Part shown: piece after piece, positions 27,201 through 37,590 of the stretch
Layout: each line of letters opens with the position of its first letter
Numbering within the stretch: position 1 is the first letter of the stretch
DNA from: Paralichthys olivaceus
Taxonomy: Eukaryota > Chordata > Actinopteri > Pleuronectiformes > Paralichthyidae
Direction of reading: 5' to 3'
DNA: 64,000 nt
NCBI RefSeq assembly: GCF_024713975.1
Contig: NC_091103.1
Coordinates: 1,420,001 to 1,484,000, forward strand
Notes under the pieces: model-generated
Seen by the model: the letters and a program-made list of their open reading frames with translations, nothing else
The model's database searches: none
What the model was told of the DNA's origin: nothing
Translations under genes and position numbers: made by a program

Positions 27201-27270
27201 CCAGGACAGTAGGTGGCAGCAGTCAGGATGTCAATGACTCGCGACCTGTAAACAAAGAAACAGGAAGTGG
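27201..27270 (+). promoter_or_regulatory. Distal cassette of U1 copy 1: CTCF-like core plus ETS-like site
   Basis: The core CAGTAGGTGGCAGCAG (near 27207-27222) resembles a CTCF site. About 40 bases later comes an ETS/GABP-type ACAGGAAGTGG (27260-27270). The block recurs upstream of U2 copy 1 and U1 copy 2. Confidence 0.45.
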
Positions 27271-27435
27271 TTCTTTTGAGAGGAAGAAAATGTGCTATAG
27301 TTTATTTTCTGAATTTCAGATGTGGATCAAACCACGTTTATTTCAGTTTGATTCTTAGTAGTTTCCCTTGAACTGACAGTTGAGCTGTTCTTAGAGGTTA
27401 AATGAGATAAAACAGACGATTTGAGTTCAGCTATT

Positions 27436-27468
27436 CATATGGAAATACAGCATTGCATGATGGGAAAT
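27436..27468 (+). promoter_or_regulatory. Distal sequence element of U1 copy 1
   Basis: An octamer-like CATATGGAAAT is followed directly by GCATTGCATGATGGGAAAT, which resembles the reverse complement of the ZNF143/Staf site. Position about -220 relative to the U1 start fits a vertebrate snRNA DSE. Confidence 0.65.
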
Positions 27469-27660
27469 CTAACTGCTGTTCATCAAATAAAAGTCAGTCC
27501 TCTCTGTCAGGCGTTGTGCTAAACAGTATCGTGCGTATGGACTTGCTGCTGAGTCCCAGCCCCCTGCAGCCTGTGGTTCAGTGGATGTATTGATAGTCAG
27601 CACCGTCAGTCATGATGGTTTGTGTGTGGAACAGTGTCCTGCCTGTGAGCTGTACAACTC

Positions 27661-27824
27661 ATACTTACCTGGCAGGGGAGACACCATGATCAAGAAGGTG
27701 GTTCACCCAGGGCGAGGCTCAGCCATTGCACTCCGGTTGTGCTGACCCCTGCGAATTCCCCAAATGTGGGAATCTCGACTGCATAATTTCTGGTAGTGGG
27801 GGACTGCGTTCGCGCTCTCCCCTG
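27661..27824 (+). ncRNA. U1 snRNA, copy 1
   Basis: Spliceosomal U1 RNA, which base-pairs with 5' splice sites. It is exactly 164 nt, from ATACTTACCTGGCAGGGGAG (5'-splice-site recognition sequence ACUUACCUG) to the closing stem CGCGCTCTCCCCTG. Conserved landmarks are CCATTGCACTCCGG (stem-loop II, U1A-binding loop), the Sm site AATTTCTGG and the 3' stem-loop. Compared with human U1 it has scattered changes, including C for G inside the Sm-site region (AATTTGTGG in human). A 3'-box-like GTGTCTAAGAGAACA follows at 27830-27844, as required for Integrator processing. Confidence 0.97.
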
Positions 27825-28465
27825 ATCAAGTGTCTAAGAGAACAATCTGCTGCCTCAACATCAGAGCAGCTGAGCAGAGGCTCCTCACTCCATCAGCTCA
27901 TGAACCAGGAGACACTTCCCTCTCACTACAAGTCCTTCCTGCTGCTGCTTCACACCCTGTTTTCTTTGGTCTCAGCAACTAACCACACTCACTTCACTTC
28001 CTGTTTCTATCTCCATTATTTCCTCCTGCTGTGAGTTACACACTGAAACATGAACTTCATGTGTCCGTCACACTTTGTTTGTACTGCTCATATTCACGGA
28101 TCGCACTTTGTCTCATGGATCTGAACAAGGTGCCACAGCCTCTGTTCTTAACCCTCGACTAGTGGGAGGGAAACTACCTACAAGTCTTTTAACAGGGAAA
28201 TACTGAGAAACCTCAGAGTCACATGTGAGGGATTCATCTCCCAGGACGGACACAAGAGCAATAGATGCTGAACACATCCACTAAATAAAAGTTTTTACAA
28301 CAGTGATGAGAAGAAACAGTTTGTAACATGAGGGGAAAGTGTGTCAGTGTTAAAAGTATTTATAGATAAGAAAATGTCTGATAGAGATGAAGCGAGCAGC
28401 AGCGACTAATGAATTCAAGAGTAATTGTCAGTTACAGTATGTTGATGAAATGTGTTGTTCATACT

Positions 28466-28535
28466 CCAGGACAGTAGGTGGCAGCAGTCATGATGTCAGT
28501 CACTCACCGACAGTAAACAAAGAAACAGGAAGTGG
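28466..28535 (+). promoter_or_regulatory. Distal cassette of U2 copy 1: CTCF-like core plus ETS-like site
   Basis: Homologous to the block at 27201-27270: CCAGGACAGTAGGTGGCAGC, then ACAGGAAGTGG at 28525-28535. It lies about 490 bases before U2. Confidence 0.45.
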
Positions 28536-28709
28536 TTCTGTATGTGGGGGGGTGCTCTGTGAGTTCTTTTCGTTTTCTCTGAATTTCAGATGTGGATCAA
28601 ACCACATTTATTTCTGTGTGATTCAGCTTTGATTCCCTTGAACTGACAGTCGAGCTGTTGTGTGTTTTAGGATGTAAATTAAATCAAAGACGATTTGAGT
28701 TCTGCCTTT

Positions 28710-28742
28710 CATATGGAAATGCAGCATTGCATGATGGGAAAT
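28710..28742 (+). promoter_or_regulatory. Distal sequence element of U2 copy 1
   Basis: CATATGGAAATGCAG followed by CATTGCATGATGGGAAAT: an octamer-like box plus a ZNF143/Staf-like site, about 255 bases before U2 and nearly identical to the U1 DSE. Confidence 0.65.
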
Positions 28743-28968
28743 CTTCCTCATGAAATAATGTGACCAATCTTTGTATAAAACACTTTGTATTTGTTTCTCT
28801 TTCAAATGGTTGGATTCACAGTGATTCAGTGACTTTTGCTCGACTGTGGTTTGTCATATTTTGTTGTAGTTTCACTGACTGTGTGTAGACTGTGAGTTCA
28901 GACCTCAGACCTCTGAGAGAGAGGGACTGTGAGGAGAAACAGGAGGTTACCTCCGACCTCTCCTCAGT

Positions 28969-29158
28969 ATCGCTTCTCGGCCTTTTGGCTAAGATCAAGT
29001 GTAGTATCTGTTCTTATCAGTTTAATATCTGATACGTCCCCTACCCGGGGACCATATATTAAATTGATTTTTGGAACAGGGAGATGGAATAGGGGCTTGC
29101 TCCGTCCACTCCACGCATCGACCTGGTATTGCAGTACTTCCAGGAACGGTGCACCCCC
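28969..29158 (+). ncRNA. U2 snRNA, copy 1
   Basis: Spliceosomal U2 RNA, about 190 nt, starting ATCGCTTCTCGGCCTTTTGG. It has the branch-point recognition segment GTGTAGTATCTGTTC, the Sm-region ATATATTAAATTGATTTTTGG and the 3' stem-loops ending AGGAACGGTGCACCC. These match vertebrate U2 closely. A 3'-box-like GTTTAATATTAAGCCA follows at about 29167-29182. Confidence 0.97.
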
Positions 29159-29181
29159 CTCTCTATGTTTAATATTAAGCC

Positions 29182-29812
29182 ATTTTGTGTTGGAAGTACA
29201 GTTAATGTGACTTGTTCTGAAGAACTCATTAACTATGAACTTCACAGATTTCAGAGATGTTAGTGTGATCCACTCTGTCACTGTGATGAGAGACATTTTC
29301 ATAGAAGACTTGTACAACATTAAAAACATATTTCATTCTGTTGTAACTACTCAAAATTCCAGTTATCCACAGATGTCATTTCATAGATTCAGACTACCTT
29401 GTCAGTCATGTCACTTCATTATAGAAATCTACAATTCAGTAGAATTGTCATTTTTTAGAGTATACTATAATCTTTCATCCTTGGGATAAACACAATTTAA
29501 TTCTGACTAGTCATAAATACTACAACATACTGACTAGTTCAAAGTTAGTTTAAGGTGTCTTGAATTGAAATGAATTTAAGACCTCTTGAAATTGCATTAT
29601 GACAAACGACAATTCAATTGTAGGTTTCTGAAACTGGAATTATAGTCATGATTAAACTGCAGATGTTTGTAAGACATTTAAAAACAGCATTTTACAAGAA
29701 GAACTGCTGGAACGTTTAAAATTTAGCTTTAGTGTTTTAATCTGATTAATCGAAAAGAACGATCAACAGGTGAATCGATTATCAAATTAATCCTGAGTTG
29801 CTGCGCTAATAT
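29182..29812. other. Spacer between the two snRNA duplication units
   Basis: AT-rich. No repeat relationship to the flanking units and no gene recognised. Confidence 0.4.
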
Positions 29813-30370
29813 TTACTGAGCTAATATGTCTGAGTGTGAAATCAGGTGCAGCTTGATTGAATTGAAAGAGGCTGTTGGTCCTTGGCAGAGCTCTGCTCTC
29901 AGTTGAGCACCGTTTTAGTTGAATCTGTTTTAGAGGCTGTTGGTTAATTTAATGGTCATTTTGGAGGCTGTACATTGTGGAGCTGCTGTTCAACTTAGTT
30001 GGATCATACTGAAACATGTTCCTAATATTTTGTTAACTTATATTCCTATAAAAGGGATGATTGATATTCTTGAGGCTACAAAGTGGAGACTTTTGATTTT
30101 TAAACCAGTCAAACAGAAAACATATCACAGGAAATGTTGTAAAGGCACAAAGTCATAAACTCCTATGGATCAGGGAATCCAAAGTCAAAACTTTTAGATT
30201 CTTCAAGCAGTCACAAAGCAGCGGATGTCTGTAGTGCACTTTGACACACTGATTTTTTTTTTCCTGTGCACATGTTGTTTTGTTTTCTGGCTCTATTCTT
30301 TATTCTCTGCTGCTTTGCTCAGGTCACACAGAGAAACGGTGATAAACACGTTGAAGAGTGTCCACACTCC

Positions 30371-30438
30371 AGGACAGTAGGTGGCAGCAGTCAGGATGTC
30401 AATGACTCGCTACCAGTAAACAAAGAAACAGGAAGTGG
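30371..30438 (+). promoter_or_regulatory. Distal cassette of U1 copy 2: CTCF-like core plus ETS-like site
   Basis: AGGACAGTAGGTGGCAGCAG followed by ACAGGAAGTGG near 30428-30438; nearly identical to the cassette of U1 copy 1. Confidence 0.45.
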
Positions 30439-30602
30439 TTCTTTTGAGAGGAAGAAATGTGCTTTAGTTTATTTTCTGAATTTCAGATGTGGATCAAACC
30501 ACATTTATTTCAGTTTGATTCTTAGTAGTTTCACTTGAACTGACAGTGGAGCTGTTCTTAGAGGTTAAATGAGATAAAACAGACGATTTGAGTTCAGCTA
30601 TT

Positions 30603-30635
30603 CATATGGAAATACCGCATTGCATGATGGGAAAT
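30603..30635 (+). promoter_or_regulatory. Distal sequence element of U1 copy 2
   Basis: CATATGGAAATACCGCATTG followed by CATGATGGGAAAT, about 220 bases before U1 copy 2. It differs from copy 1 by a single A-to-C change between the two boxes. Confidence 0.65.
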
Positions 30636-30827
30636 CTAACTGCTGTTCATCAAATAAAAGTCAGTCCTCTCTGTCAGGCGTTGTGCTAAACAGTATCGTG
30701 CGTATGGACTTGCTGCTGAGTCCCAGCCCCCTGCAGCCTGTGGTTCAGTGGATGTATTGATAGTCAGCACCGTCAGTCATGATGGTTTGTGTGTGGAACA
30801 GTGTCCTGCCTGTGAGCTGTACAACTC

Positions 30828-30991
30828 ATACTTACCTGGCAGGGGAGACACCATGATCAAGAAGGTGGTTCACCCAGGGCGAGGCTCAGCCATTGCACTC
30901 CGGTTGTGCTGACCCCTGCGAATTCCCCAAATGTGGGAATCTCGACTGCATAATTTCTGGTAGTGGGGGACTGCGTTCGCGCTCTCCCCTG
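30828..30991 (+). ncRNA. U1 snRNA, copy 2
   Basis: 164-nt U1 gene, read as identical to copy 1 across its length, including the Sm-region variant AATTTCTGG. The 5' flank is also nearly identical back through the DSE. A 3'-box-like GTGTCTAAGAGAATA follows. Confidence 0.97.
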
Positions 30992-31177
30992 ATCAAGTGT
31001 CTAAGAGAATAATTTGCTGCCTCAACATCAGAGCAGCTGAGAAGAGGCTCCTCACTCCATCAGCTCATTAAGGAGTGAGAGAGTTCTTTTTTTTCTTTGA
31101 TTCCCTTGAACTGACAGTCGAGCTGTTGTGTGTTTCAGGATGTAAATTGAATCAAAGACGATTTGAGTTCTGCCTTT

Positions 31178-31210
31178 CATATGGAAATGCAGCATTGCAT
31201 GATGGGAAAT
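31178..31210 (+). promoter_or_regulatory. Distal sequence element of U2 copy 2
   Basis: CATATGGAAATGCAG followed by CATTGCATGATGGGAAAT, the same as U2 copy 1. The upstream CTCF-like/ETS cassette has been lost in the deletion between U1 and U2 of unit B. Confidence 0.65.
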
Positions 31211-31436
31211 CTACCTCATGAAATAATGTGACCAATCTTTGTATAAAACACTTTGTATTTGTTTCTCTTTCAAATGGTTGGATTCACAGTGATTCAGTGA
31301 CTTTTGCTCGACTGTGGTTTGTCATATTTTGTTGTAGTTTCACTGACTGTGTGTAGACTGTGAGTTCAGACCTCAGACCTCTGAGAGAGAGGGACTGTGA
31401 GGAGAAACAGGAGGTTACCTCCGACCTGTCCTCAGT

Positions 31437-31626
31437 ATCGCTTCTCGGCCTTTTGGCTAAGATCAAGTGTAGTATCTGTTCTTATCAGTTTAATATCTGA
31501 TACGTCCCCTACCCGGGGACCATATATTAAATTGATTTTTGGAACAGGGAGATGGAATAGGGGCTTGCTCCGTCCACTCCACGCATCGACCTGGTATTGC
31601 AGTACTTCCAGGAATGGTGCACCCCC
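31437..31626 (+). ncRNA. U2 snRNA, copy 2
   Basis: U2 gene matching copy 1 except for a C-to-T change near the 3' end (AGGAATGGTGCACCC instead of AGGAACGG), in the terminal stem-loop region. A better 3'-box match (GTTTAATAGTAAAACAAG, 31635-31652) follows, so it is probably expressed. Confidence 0.96.
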
Positions 31627-31659
31627 CTCTCTGTGTTTAATAGTAAAACAAGTGCTGTG

Positions 31660-33250
31660 AATAATCACCTATTCTCTGCAGGTTGAGCTACAGTATGTTC
31701 CATTTCTATGAAACTAAAATGTATCTGACTCTTTGTAATTTTCCAGTTCATTAAGCTAACCTCTGCACCTGCATGAATAAATTGTCTATGTTTGCTTATT
31801 CATCTCATTATTCTCTGTGCTCTTGTTTTGTTTGTTGTATCCTACTTGTATTTCCCTCCCTGACACTTGGTGGAAGGATGCAGTTCCAGATCATGTGACG
31901 TAGGGAGTTTTTTGTTTATTAAAAAACAAACAGCTTCTATAGTCTACCAACAGTGGTATGCAAGCTCCCTCTACTGGTACGTGGAAGATTTCTAGAAATA
32001 TTATGATAATATTCTTATTATAAAACGGATGGTCCAAAAACCAAGATCACGGACAGCTCCACGGCCGGAAGAAGGTGCACAGCCCGGCTGCAGCACCACC
32101 AAGTCTGGGCAGACACCCGGGAGCCATGCACAGTGTGGACAGTTTGCAGCGGCTCCATCAATAATTTACTTCCTCTCTTGTATCTCTGTCATTTAACTGT
32201 GTCAAACTAAACGGAGCAGGTTGCCATCTCCTCCAGCTCCACATACATTTACTAAGTTTATAAAGTCTGTTGTTTTTACTCAGACTGAGTTTTTTCACTT
32301 GTCCCTTCGCTGTGTGTGTGTGCTGTTACTTTTTCCTCAGGTTCTGGGATCATTAATAAGCTTCACACTTCTTTCATATAATCAACCGCTCATAATGATG
32401 AATTTAACTCGGGACAAACAGGATCACCAGAAGTTTCCACAGTAGAATTTAGTTGGAGGAGGCGGAGCGAGATTTGGCGAAGCCCTTCTACATCTATACA
32501 CCAGTGAGTGTGGAAGTGTTAAACTTCCAACTCTAACCCTTTGTACAGTGTGGCTGACAACAGTCAATAAATAATTTCATTCTTAGGAATAAACCTTCCT
32601 CTTGCCTGAACTGTCTGTAGCTGAATAGGGTTAGTCCTACGCTACTGCATTTTAATGTCGGTCATAACAGTGGTACTTGGAGAGCCAAGTATTTCCTGAG
32701 GTACATGGTGTAAAAAGAATGATACTGTTAGCTGCTCAGGTTGGAGTTGGTTTCAACAGTTTTGTTTCGCGTACACTTGTTTTGTACTGTGGTTCCCAAC
32801 CCTCCGCATTTTTATTACATTTTTGTATTTTTATTCTTTTCATTCTTTTTTATTTGTTTGCTCTTGTCCACCTCATTCTGACCTGCCTGCTGCTGTAGGC
32901 AGTTTTGGCTTATCTTATCTCATCTTAACCAGGGGGTCGGACCCCTCCAGTAGGTCACCAGACGATTCTAAATGGGCCCTTTAGTTTTATGGGAGAGGAA
33001 AAAATAAAAAACAAAGTTCTGCTGTGAAAGGTGCAATGTTAAGTTCAAAGTTCAAAGCGTTTATTGTCACATGCACAGTCCTGAGCAATGAAATTATTCC
33101 TTCGCCTTCCACAATGAATGAGGTGCTTTTCAGAGTTAAATACATTAAACTGAGAGTTTTTATCTCATTAGCAAGTGACAGTGAAAGCAAGAGGAAGCAC
33201 ATTGATGACATCACATATCTTTCATCATCAGCTTTTATCTTATCCTGATC
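31660..33250. other. Non-coding stretch with repeat fragments
   Basis: No gene recognised. It contains a reverse CTCF-like motif (31964-31977), a GC-rich block at 32040-32150 of unknown origin, and at about 33040-33110 a fragment (GTTTATTGTCACATGCACAG ... GAGCAATGAAATTATT) of a type widely dispersed in teleost genomes. Confidence 0.4.
31964..31977 (-). promoter_or_regulatory. CTCF-like motif (reverse)
   Basis: GCTCCCTCTACTGG on + is CCAGTAGAGGGAGC on the minus strand, a good CTCF-core match. It faces the forward motif at 26864 across the snRNA array. Motif resemblance only. Confidence 0.5.
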
Positions 33251-33252
33251 AT

Positions 33253-33313
<61 letters not shown>
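33251..33313. repeat. (CA)n microsatellite
   Basis: About 31 CA dinucleotides, about 125 bases upstream of the slc35f2 start codon. Confidence 0.95.
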
Positions 33314-33314
<1 letters not shown>

Positions 33315-33439
33315 CCTTACAGATAAGGCAAAGACCAATCTTTGCCCTTACAGTCAGTTAATCATTCAGCTCCAGCTCCCTGAAGGTCAGCAAGTTAAAA
33401 GCTTGGAACCGAGGATTCCTCCATCACTGTTGTGGCGAC

Positions 33440-36400
33440 ATGGCTACTGAACAGTCCGAGGATGGATCCAGCCTTTGGAGCAACAATAACCGGAGCACAC
33501 GCCTGATCATGAAGATCCGGAAATTTAATCCCAAAGAAGTTTTCACCTGGTGAGTGAAGAGAAGCAGGTAAAGTGCATCCATGCATCCCTGGAGGCTGGG
33601 TCCCTCAGCACGTCACAAATATGTGGTTATAGTGGAGGCAGGTTTTACAAATGCTGGAAAGAGTTGCAGGAAACAGTAAACTGATTATTAACATCTATAA
33701 ATACAGATTTTTGCTGTTTGCCAATTATAAATTGATATACCCATAATCTTTTATTATTGAAGTAACAATTTAACAATATTTATCACACAAAGTTTTGGCT
33801 GGGCAGAGTGTGACTTTCTTCAGTATAAAGCTAAATCAGTATAAATCGTACTAAACTAAGCTAACTAGATACTGGATGCAGCTTGACTGTAAATACACAA
33901 GAATCTGAACATCCAACTCTGGGCTTAAAACGCTGCTTCCCCAAGACTCATAACTGACATTGTCTGGAGAATATTTAAAATGGAGGATGATTGAAAAGCA
34001 TATGCAGCTCTTTAAGATCTCTCACTTTCTTCTCTCCCAGGAAGCTGGCCAAGACGTTGGCGATGGGTCAGGGCCTGGCTGTGCTCATTTGTGGGACGGC
34101 CATCAGCTCCCAGTACCTGGCCACAAACTTCCAGGTGAACACACCCATGCTGCAGAGCTTCTTGAACTACGTCTTGCTGTTTGTCACCTACACAACTATG
34201 CTGCTCTGCAGAAGAGGTAACCCCATCATCAGGGTCCAAACTCCTGAGATAATACATCTTGTTTGAATTATAGCAGAATTACTTAATGTTACGGTTCTAC
34301 TTGGAGTTTTGCATCATTTGAGGTTATGGGCTACATTTCTGGCTATACAAAATATGATATAAACATGCAACTGCATTTAAGTTAATGGTGATTAATCTGT
34401 GTTGGCGAAGCAAATAAAAGTCAGTACTGAAGTTCAGGGCTGTAGGGGATGGCAATATTTTACAGATCCTGAAGAGACGATGGTGGAAGTACCTTCTGCT
34501 TGGGCTGGTGGACGTGGAGGCCAACTACACTGTGGTGAAAGCATACCAGTTCACCACCATCACCAGTGTCCAGGTGGGTGCAGGCTGTGTTTTGTAGCTG
34601 GAGATTTTAAAACTGCCAAAACTTAAGTGTGTTTCTCACAGGAAACAAAAACGTTCTCTTAACTTTTGTACTTGGACGTGTTCCTGTCTCCAGCTGCTGG
34701 ACTGCTTCGTGGTGCCGGTCCTGATGATCCTGTCGTGGTGGATTTTAAAGATACGCTATAAGGTGGTTCACTATGTGGCTGTCTGCATCTGTCTCCTCGG
34801 GGTGGGGGCCATGGTGGGAGCTGACCTGCTGGCTGGACGAGACCAGGGCTCCAGTAAGAACGTCCTTTATGTGTTTTACAAAATATCACTTCCAGCAGTT
34901 TGATGAATACGACCCGGAACAATCGCAATGACCAATTTTATAGCTCTCCTGAGAAGAAGAATTAGAGGAATTCAACTAGAATGACTTTATATTACAATTT
35001 AATCACACAAACTCATTGACATCAGTCACCTCAGTACGCCCGGTTTGTTTCATCAAGATCCATGAATTATTCCCTGGGGTATAATACTAGGCTCTCCCTC
35101 AAGTTTCAAGAAAATTGGTTCTGGAGTTTTTGCGTCACTCTACAAACAGACACTGCTCCACCATCAAGATGGTGGATGTTATTCTGAACCACAGTGATGA
35201 TGTTTCTCTCCTCAGCCTCGAACATCCTGTTAGGTGACGGTCTGGTGCTGCTCAGTGCAGTGCTGTACGCTGTCTCCAACGTGTGTCAGGAATACACAGT
35301 GAAGAACCTGAGCAGAGTGGAATTCCTTGGCATGCTTGGCCTGTTCGGCACAATCATCAGCACTGTGCAGATGTAAGTGTTGGGGGCTGTGATCTGTCTC
35401 GGGACTCTTTCAGCTTTAAGGTTAATCTGGTGTTGTGTGTCTCTTAATGCAGGGTGATCCTGGAACGTAATGCAGTGGCTAACATTCAGTGGAGCTGGGA
35501 AGTTGGTCAGTGCAAGTTATTAATTTGAAACCAATGGTAGAGATTGAGTGTTGTGGTCTCAGCTTCTCTCTAATAAAAGAAAAGGTTATCAGTCATTTTC
35601 TTTGTTGTAAATAAACAAATTTGAATATGAAATTTGAACTGTTGCTGTTAAATGACGGTCGTCTGCTTCTCTTCTCAGGGCTCCTGTTCTCGGCCTTTGC
35701 TTTGTGTATGTACACTCTGTACAGCTGCATGCCCATAGTGATGAAGCTGAGCAGCGCCACCTCCATCAACCTCTCCCTGCTCACCGCTGACCTCTTCAGC
35801 CTCTTCTGTGGGATCTTCCTCTTCCAGTACAACGTGAGCAGTCACACACACACATTTTACCAACATTGCCATAAGATACAGTACCCAACTGTTGAGGGAT
35901 GATTTTTTTAGCCTTTATGCTATTGCTAATGTCAAGGAGGTTATATTTTCACCCCTGTCCATTTCATGTTTGTTAGTAAGCGGCATTACCCAAAAACAAT
36001 TAGATGAGCAGTTATTGGGATCAGGACCATTGCTGATTTTTTTCCCCATCAAGGGACATGAATAAAAAAGCTAGCAATGTTAAAGACAGTAATAAAATAA
36101 AGTTCCTAGATCTGCCCCTTTATCTGTATCAGCCCCGAAATGTACCCGGTTCATTCTTAGGCCAAGTTCCTTTCTTCCAGCAAGTTTGGTGTAACCCTGC
36201 TGACAAACAAACAAATAAACAAACTAACAAGAACCAATGGACAGGGTGGAAACGTGACCTTGTCTCACGACTTATCCTTTGACATTCAGGTTCCTCTCTC
36301 AAGCACACGCTCCTGCAGCAGTGCAAGGGACACAGTGTCTGGGTCACAGGGACCTGCTGGGTGTTGCTATAGCGACACAGCATCGTTAATGAATAATGAT

Positions 36401-37085
36401 AGAGGTTAAAGTGTAACCTCAGTGTCGTGTGTTTTCACTGAGGCTCATTTGTTTTATAGTTTATAAACTTGTGAGTTCTTTTAACAGTTTTCAATGTGCT
36501 GAATCTGAAAATGTCAAAATGTACACTGCTATTTCGAAATGTAAGTTAATTTAGATTTAATAAGATGTTAGATGAATAAAAAAATATTGATCATCACAGA
36601 CTTAACCGCCCAACTCATCACGTCGTCCAGCTCCTATTGTCAAATGTTGCTTATATATTATTGCATTGCATGAATTTGCTACACTGCATTAAGTTAAACC
36701 TGGTTCACTCTTTGCCCTGCTTTAGTTCTCTGGACTCTACCTGGTCTCACTGATGGTCATCCTCCTCGGCTTCATCACCTTCAACGCTGTGCCAACCCCT
36801 GCCGCCCCCACAGACCTCACCACCTCCTCTTCCATCTGCGAGCAGGGATGCTACTACAACGCTACGGCCTCTCAGAGTGAAATCACCAAGCAGGAAGTGT
36901 CCGTGAGGATCCCCGCTGAGGAGGTAGAGGATGACGAAGAGGAGCAGAAGGTTGATGCACAGAAGAAGGACAGGAGGAAGGAAGAGAAGAAGAAGAGGAT
37001 CAGGAGGAAGAAGAGAGATTCAGAGCCATCACAGAGCCATACAGGGGGGAATGATGTCGCTGTTGGACGCAGCACTAAAATGTGA
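33440..37085 (+). CDS. slc35f2: Solute carrier SLC35F2
   Basis: Multi-pass membrane transporter of the drug/metabolite-transporter fold; mammalian SLC35F2 mediates uptake of the anticancer compound YM155 and transports queuine. Eight coding exons: 33440-33549, 34041-34216, 34446-34573, 34694-34853, 35216-35372, 35453-35505, 35679-35833 and 36726-37085, all phase-consistent, 432 residues. Landmarks are [39 protein letters not shown], the TSVQLLDCF helix, [39 protein letters not shown] and [18 protein letters not shown]. The exon-3 start uses the acceptor CTGTAG (34440-34445), which restores GDGNILQ before ILKRRWW. Synteny with cul5 favours F2 over F1. The C-terminal tail is long (human total about 374) and ends in an acidic, then strongly Lys/Arg-rich segment (DDEEEQ ... 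[13 protein letters not shown]). Confidence 0.9.
35040..35160. repeat. Interspersed repeat fragment in slc35f2 intron
   Basis: Contains CAAGTTTCAAGAAAATTGGT followed by TCTGGAGTTTTTGCGTCACT, a phrase recurrent in many teleost genomes as part of a dispersed non-coding repeat. Family not assigned; boundaries approximate. Confidence 0.45.
35930..36240. repeat. Interspersed repeat fragment in slc35f2 intron
   Basis: Begins AAGGAGGTTATATTTTCACC and ends in GTAACCCTGCTGACAAACAA followed by an (AAAC)n-like tail. A related AAGGAGGTTATGTTCTGTCC occurs at 39378. Dispersed fish repeat, family not assigned. Confidence 0.45.
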
Positions 37086-37438
37086 ACAATAGCACAACAA
37101 CATATTTCATATATAAATATATCTATATATTTTAAACACTTATTTATTCAGTTTTGTTCATTGTTGTGATGGTAAAGAAATAAATGCAAAAACAAAATCT
37201 GTCCTTGTCATTTTACTTTTATTCATTCATTTATTAGTTTGTTTGTTTATTTTATCCTCCTTTAAATTGTTCTTTTGATTATTTTAGTGTCTCCTCCTGT
37301 TTTTGTTTTTATTCATTCATTTATTAGTGAACTATTATAGTTAATAAATGACTATTGATTTATTTCTATTTTAATATTCATGAGTTTGTTTATGTATCGT
37401 CTCCTCCGATCACAACTAATCAATGAAACGTTAGTTCA

Positions 37439-37449
37439 CATATATTATA

Positions 37450-37480
<31 letters not shown>

Positions 37481-37490
37481 TATTATATTT
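37439..37490. repeat. (ATT)n-rich tract
   Basis: TATTATTATT repeats just upstream of the GC-rich flot2 promoter. Confidence 0.8.
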
Positions 37491-37557
37491 ACATCTATTT
37501 GTTTATTTGTTGTTGTTTTCGTCACCGCCGCTCTCGGTGGTCCCCGGTGTTCACTCA

Positions 37558-37590
37558 TGACGTCAACGCGGTCGTTGGGAGGGGCGGGGC
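37558..37590 (+). promoter_or_regulatory. flot2 promoter: CRE and GC box
   Basis: A perfect CRE palindrome TGACGTCA (37558-37565) and an Sp1-type GC box GGGGCGGGGC (37581-37590) lie 140-170 bases upstream of the flot2 ATG, in a GC-rich block. The transcription start is not determined. Confidence 0.55.

Larger units (their letters stand above)
26905..31660. repeat. Tandem segmental duplication carrying U1 and U2 genes
   Basis: Two units. Unit A (about 26905-29180) and unit B (about 29813-31655) both begin with the same block (TTTACTGAGCTAATATGTCT, continuing for about 90 bases to GAGCTCTGCTCTCA). Both then carry a shared distal cassette, a U1 gene, a second DSE and a U2 gene in the same orientation. 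Unit B lacks roughly 700 bases between U1 and U2 that unit A retains (compare about 27900-28620 with 31070-31098). About 650 bases of non-matching sequence (29180-29812) separate the units. Confidence 0.88.

Noticed and set aside
28929-29329. Open frames overlapping the U2 genes on both strands
   Set aside because: The sequence is U2 snRNA and its flank; duplicated frames at 31397-31668 follow from the duplication.
29235-29489. 84-codon + frame between the snRNA units
   Set aside because: AT-rich spacer sequence, absent from the homologous position of the other unit, no features.
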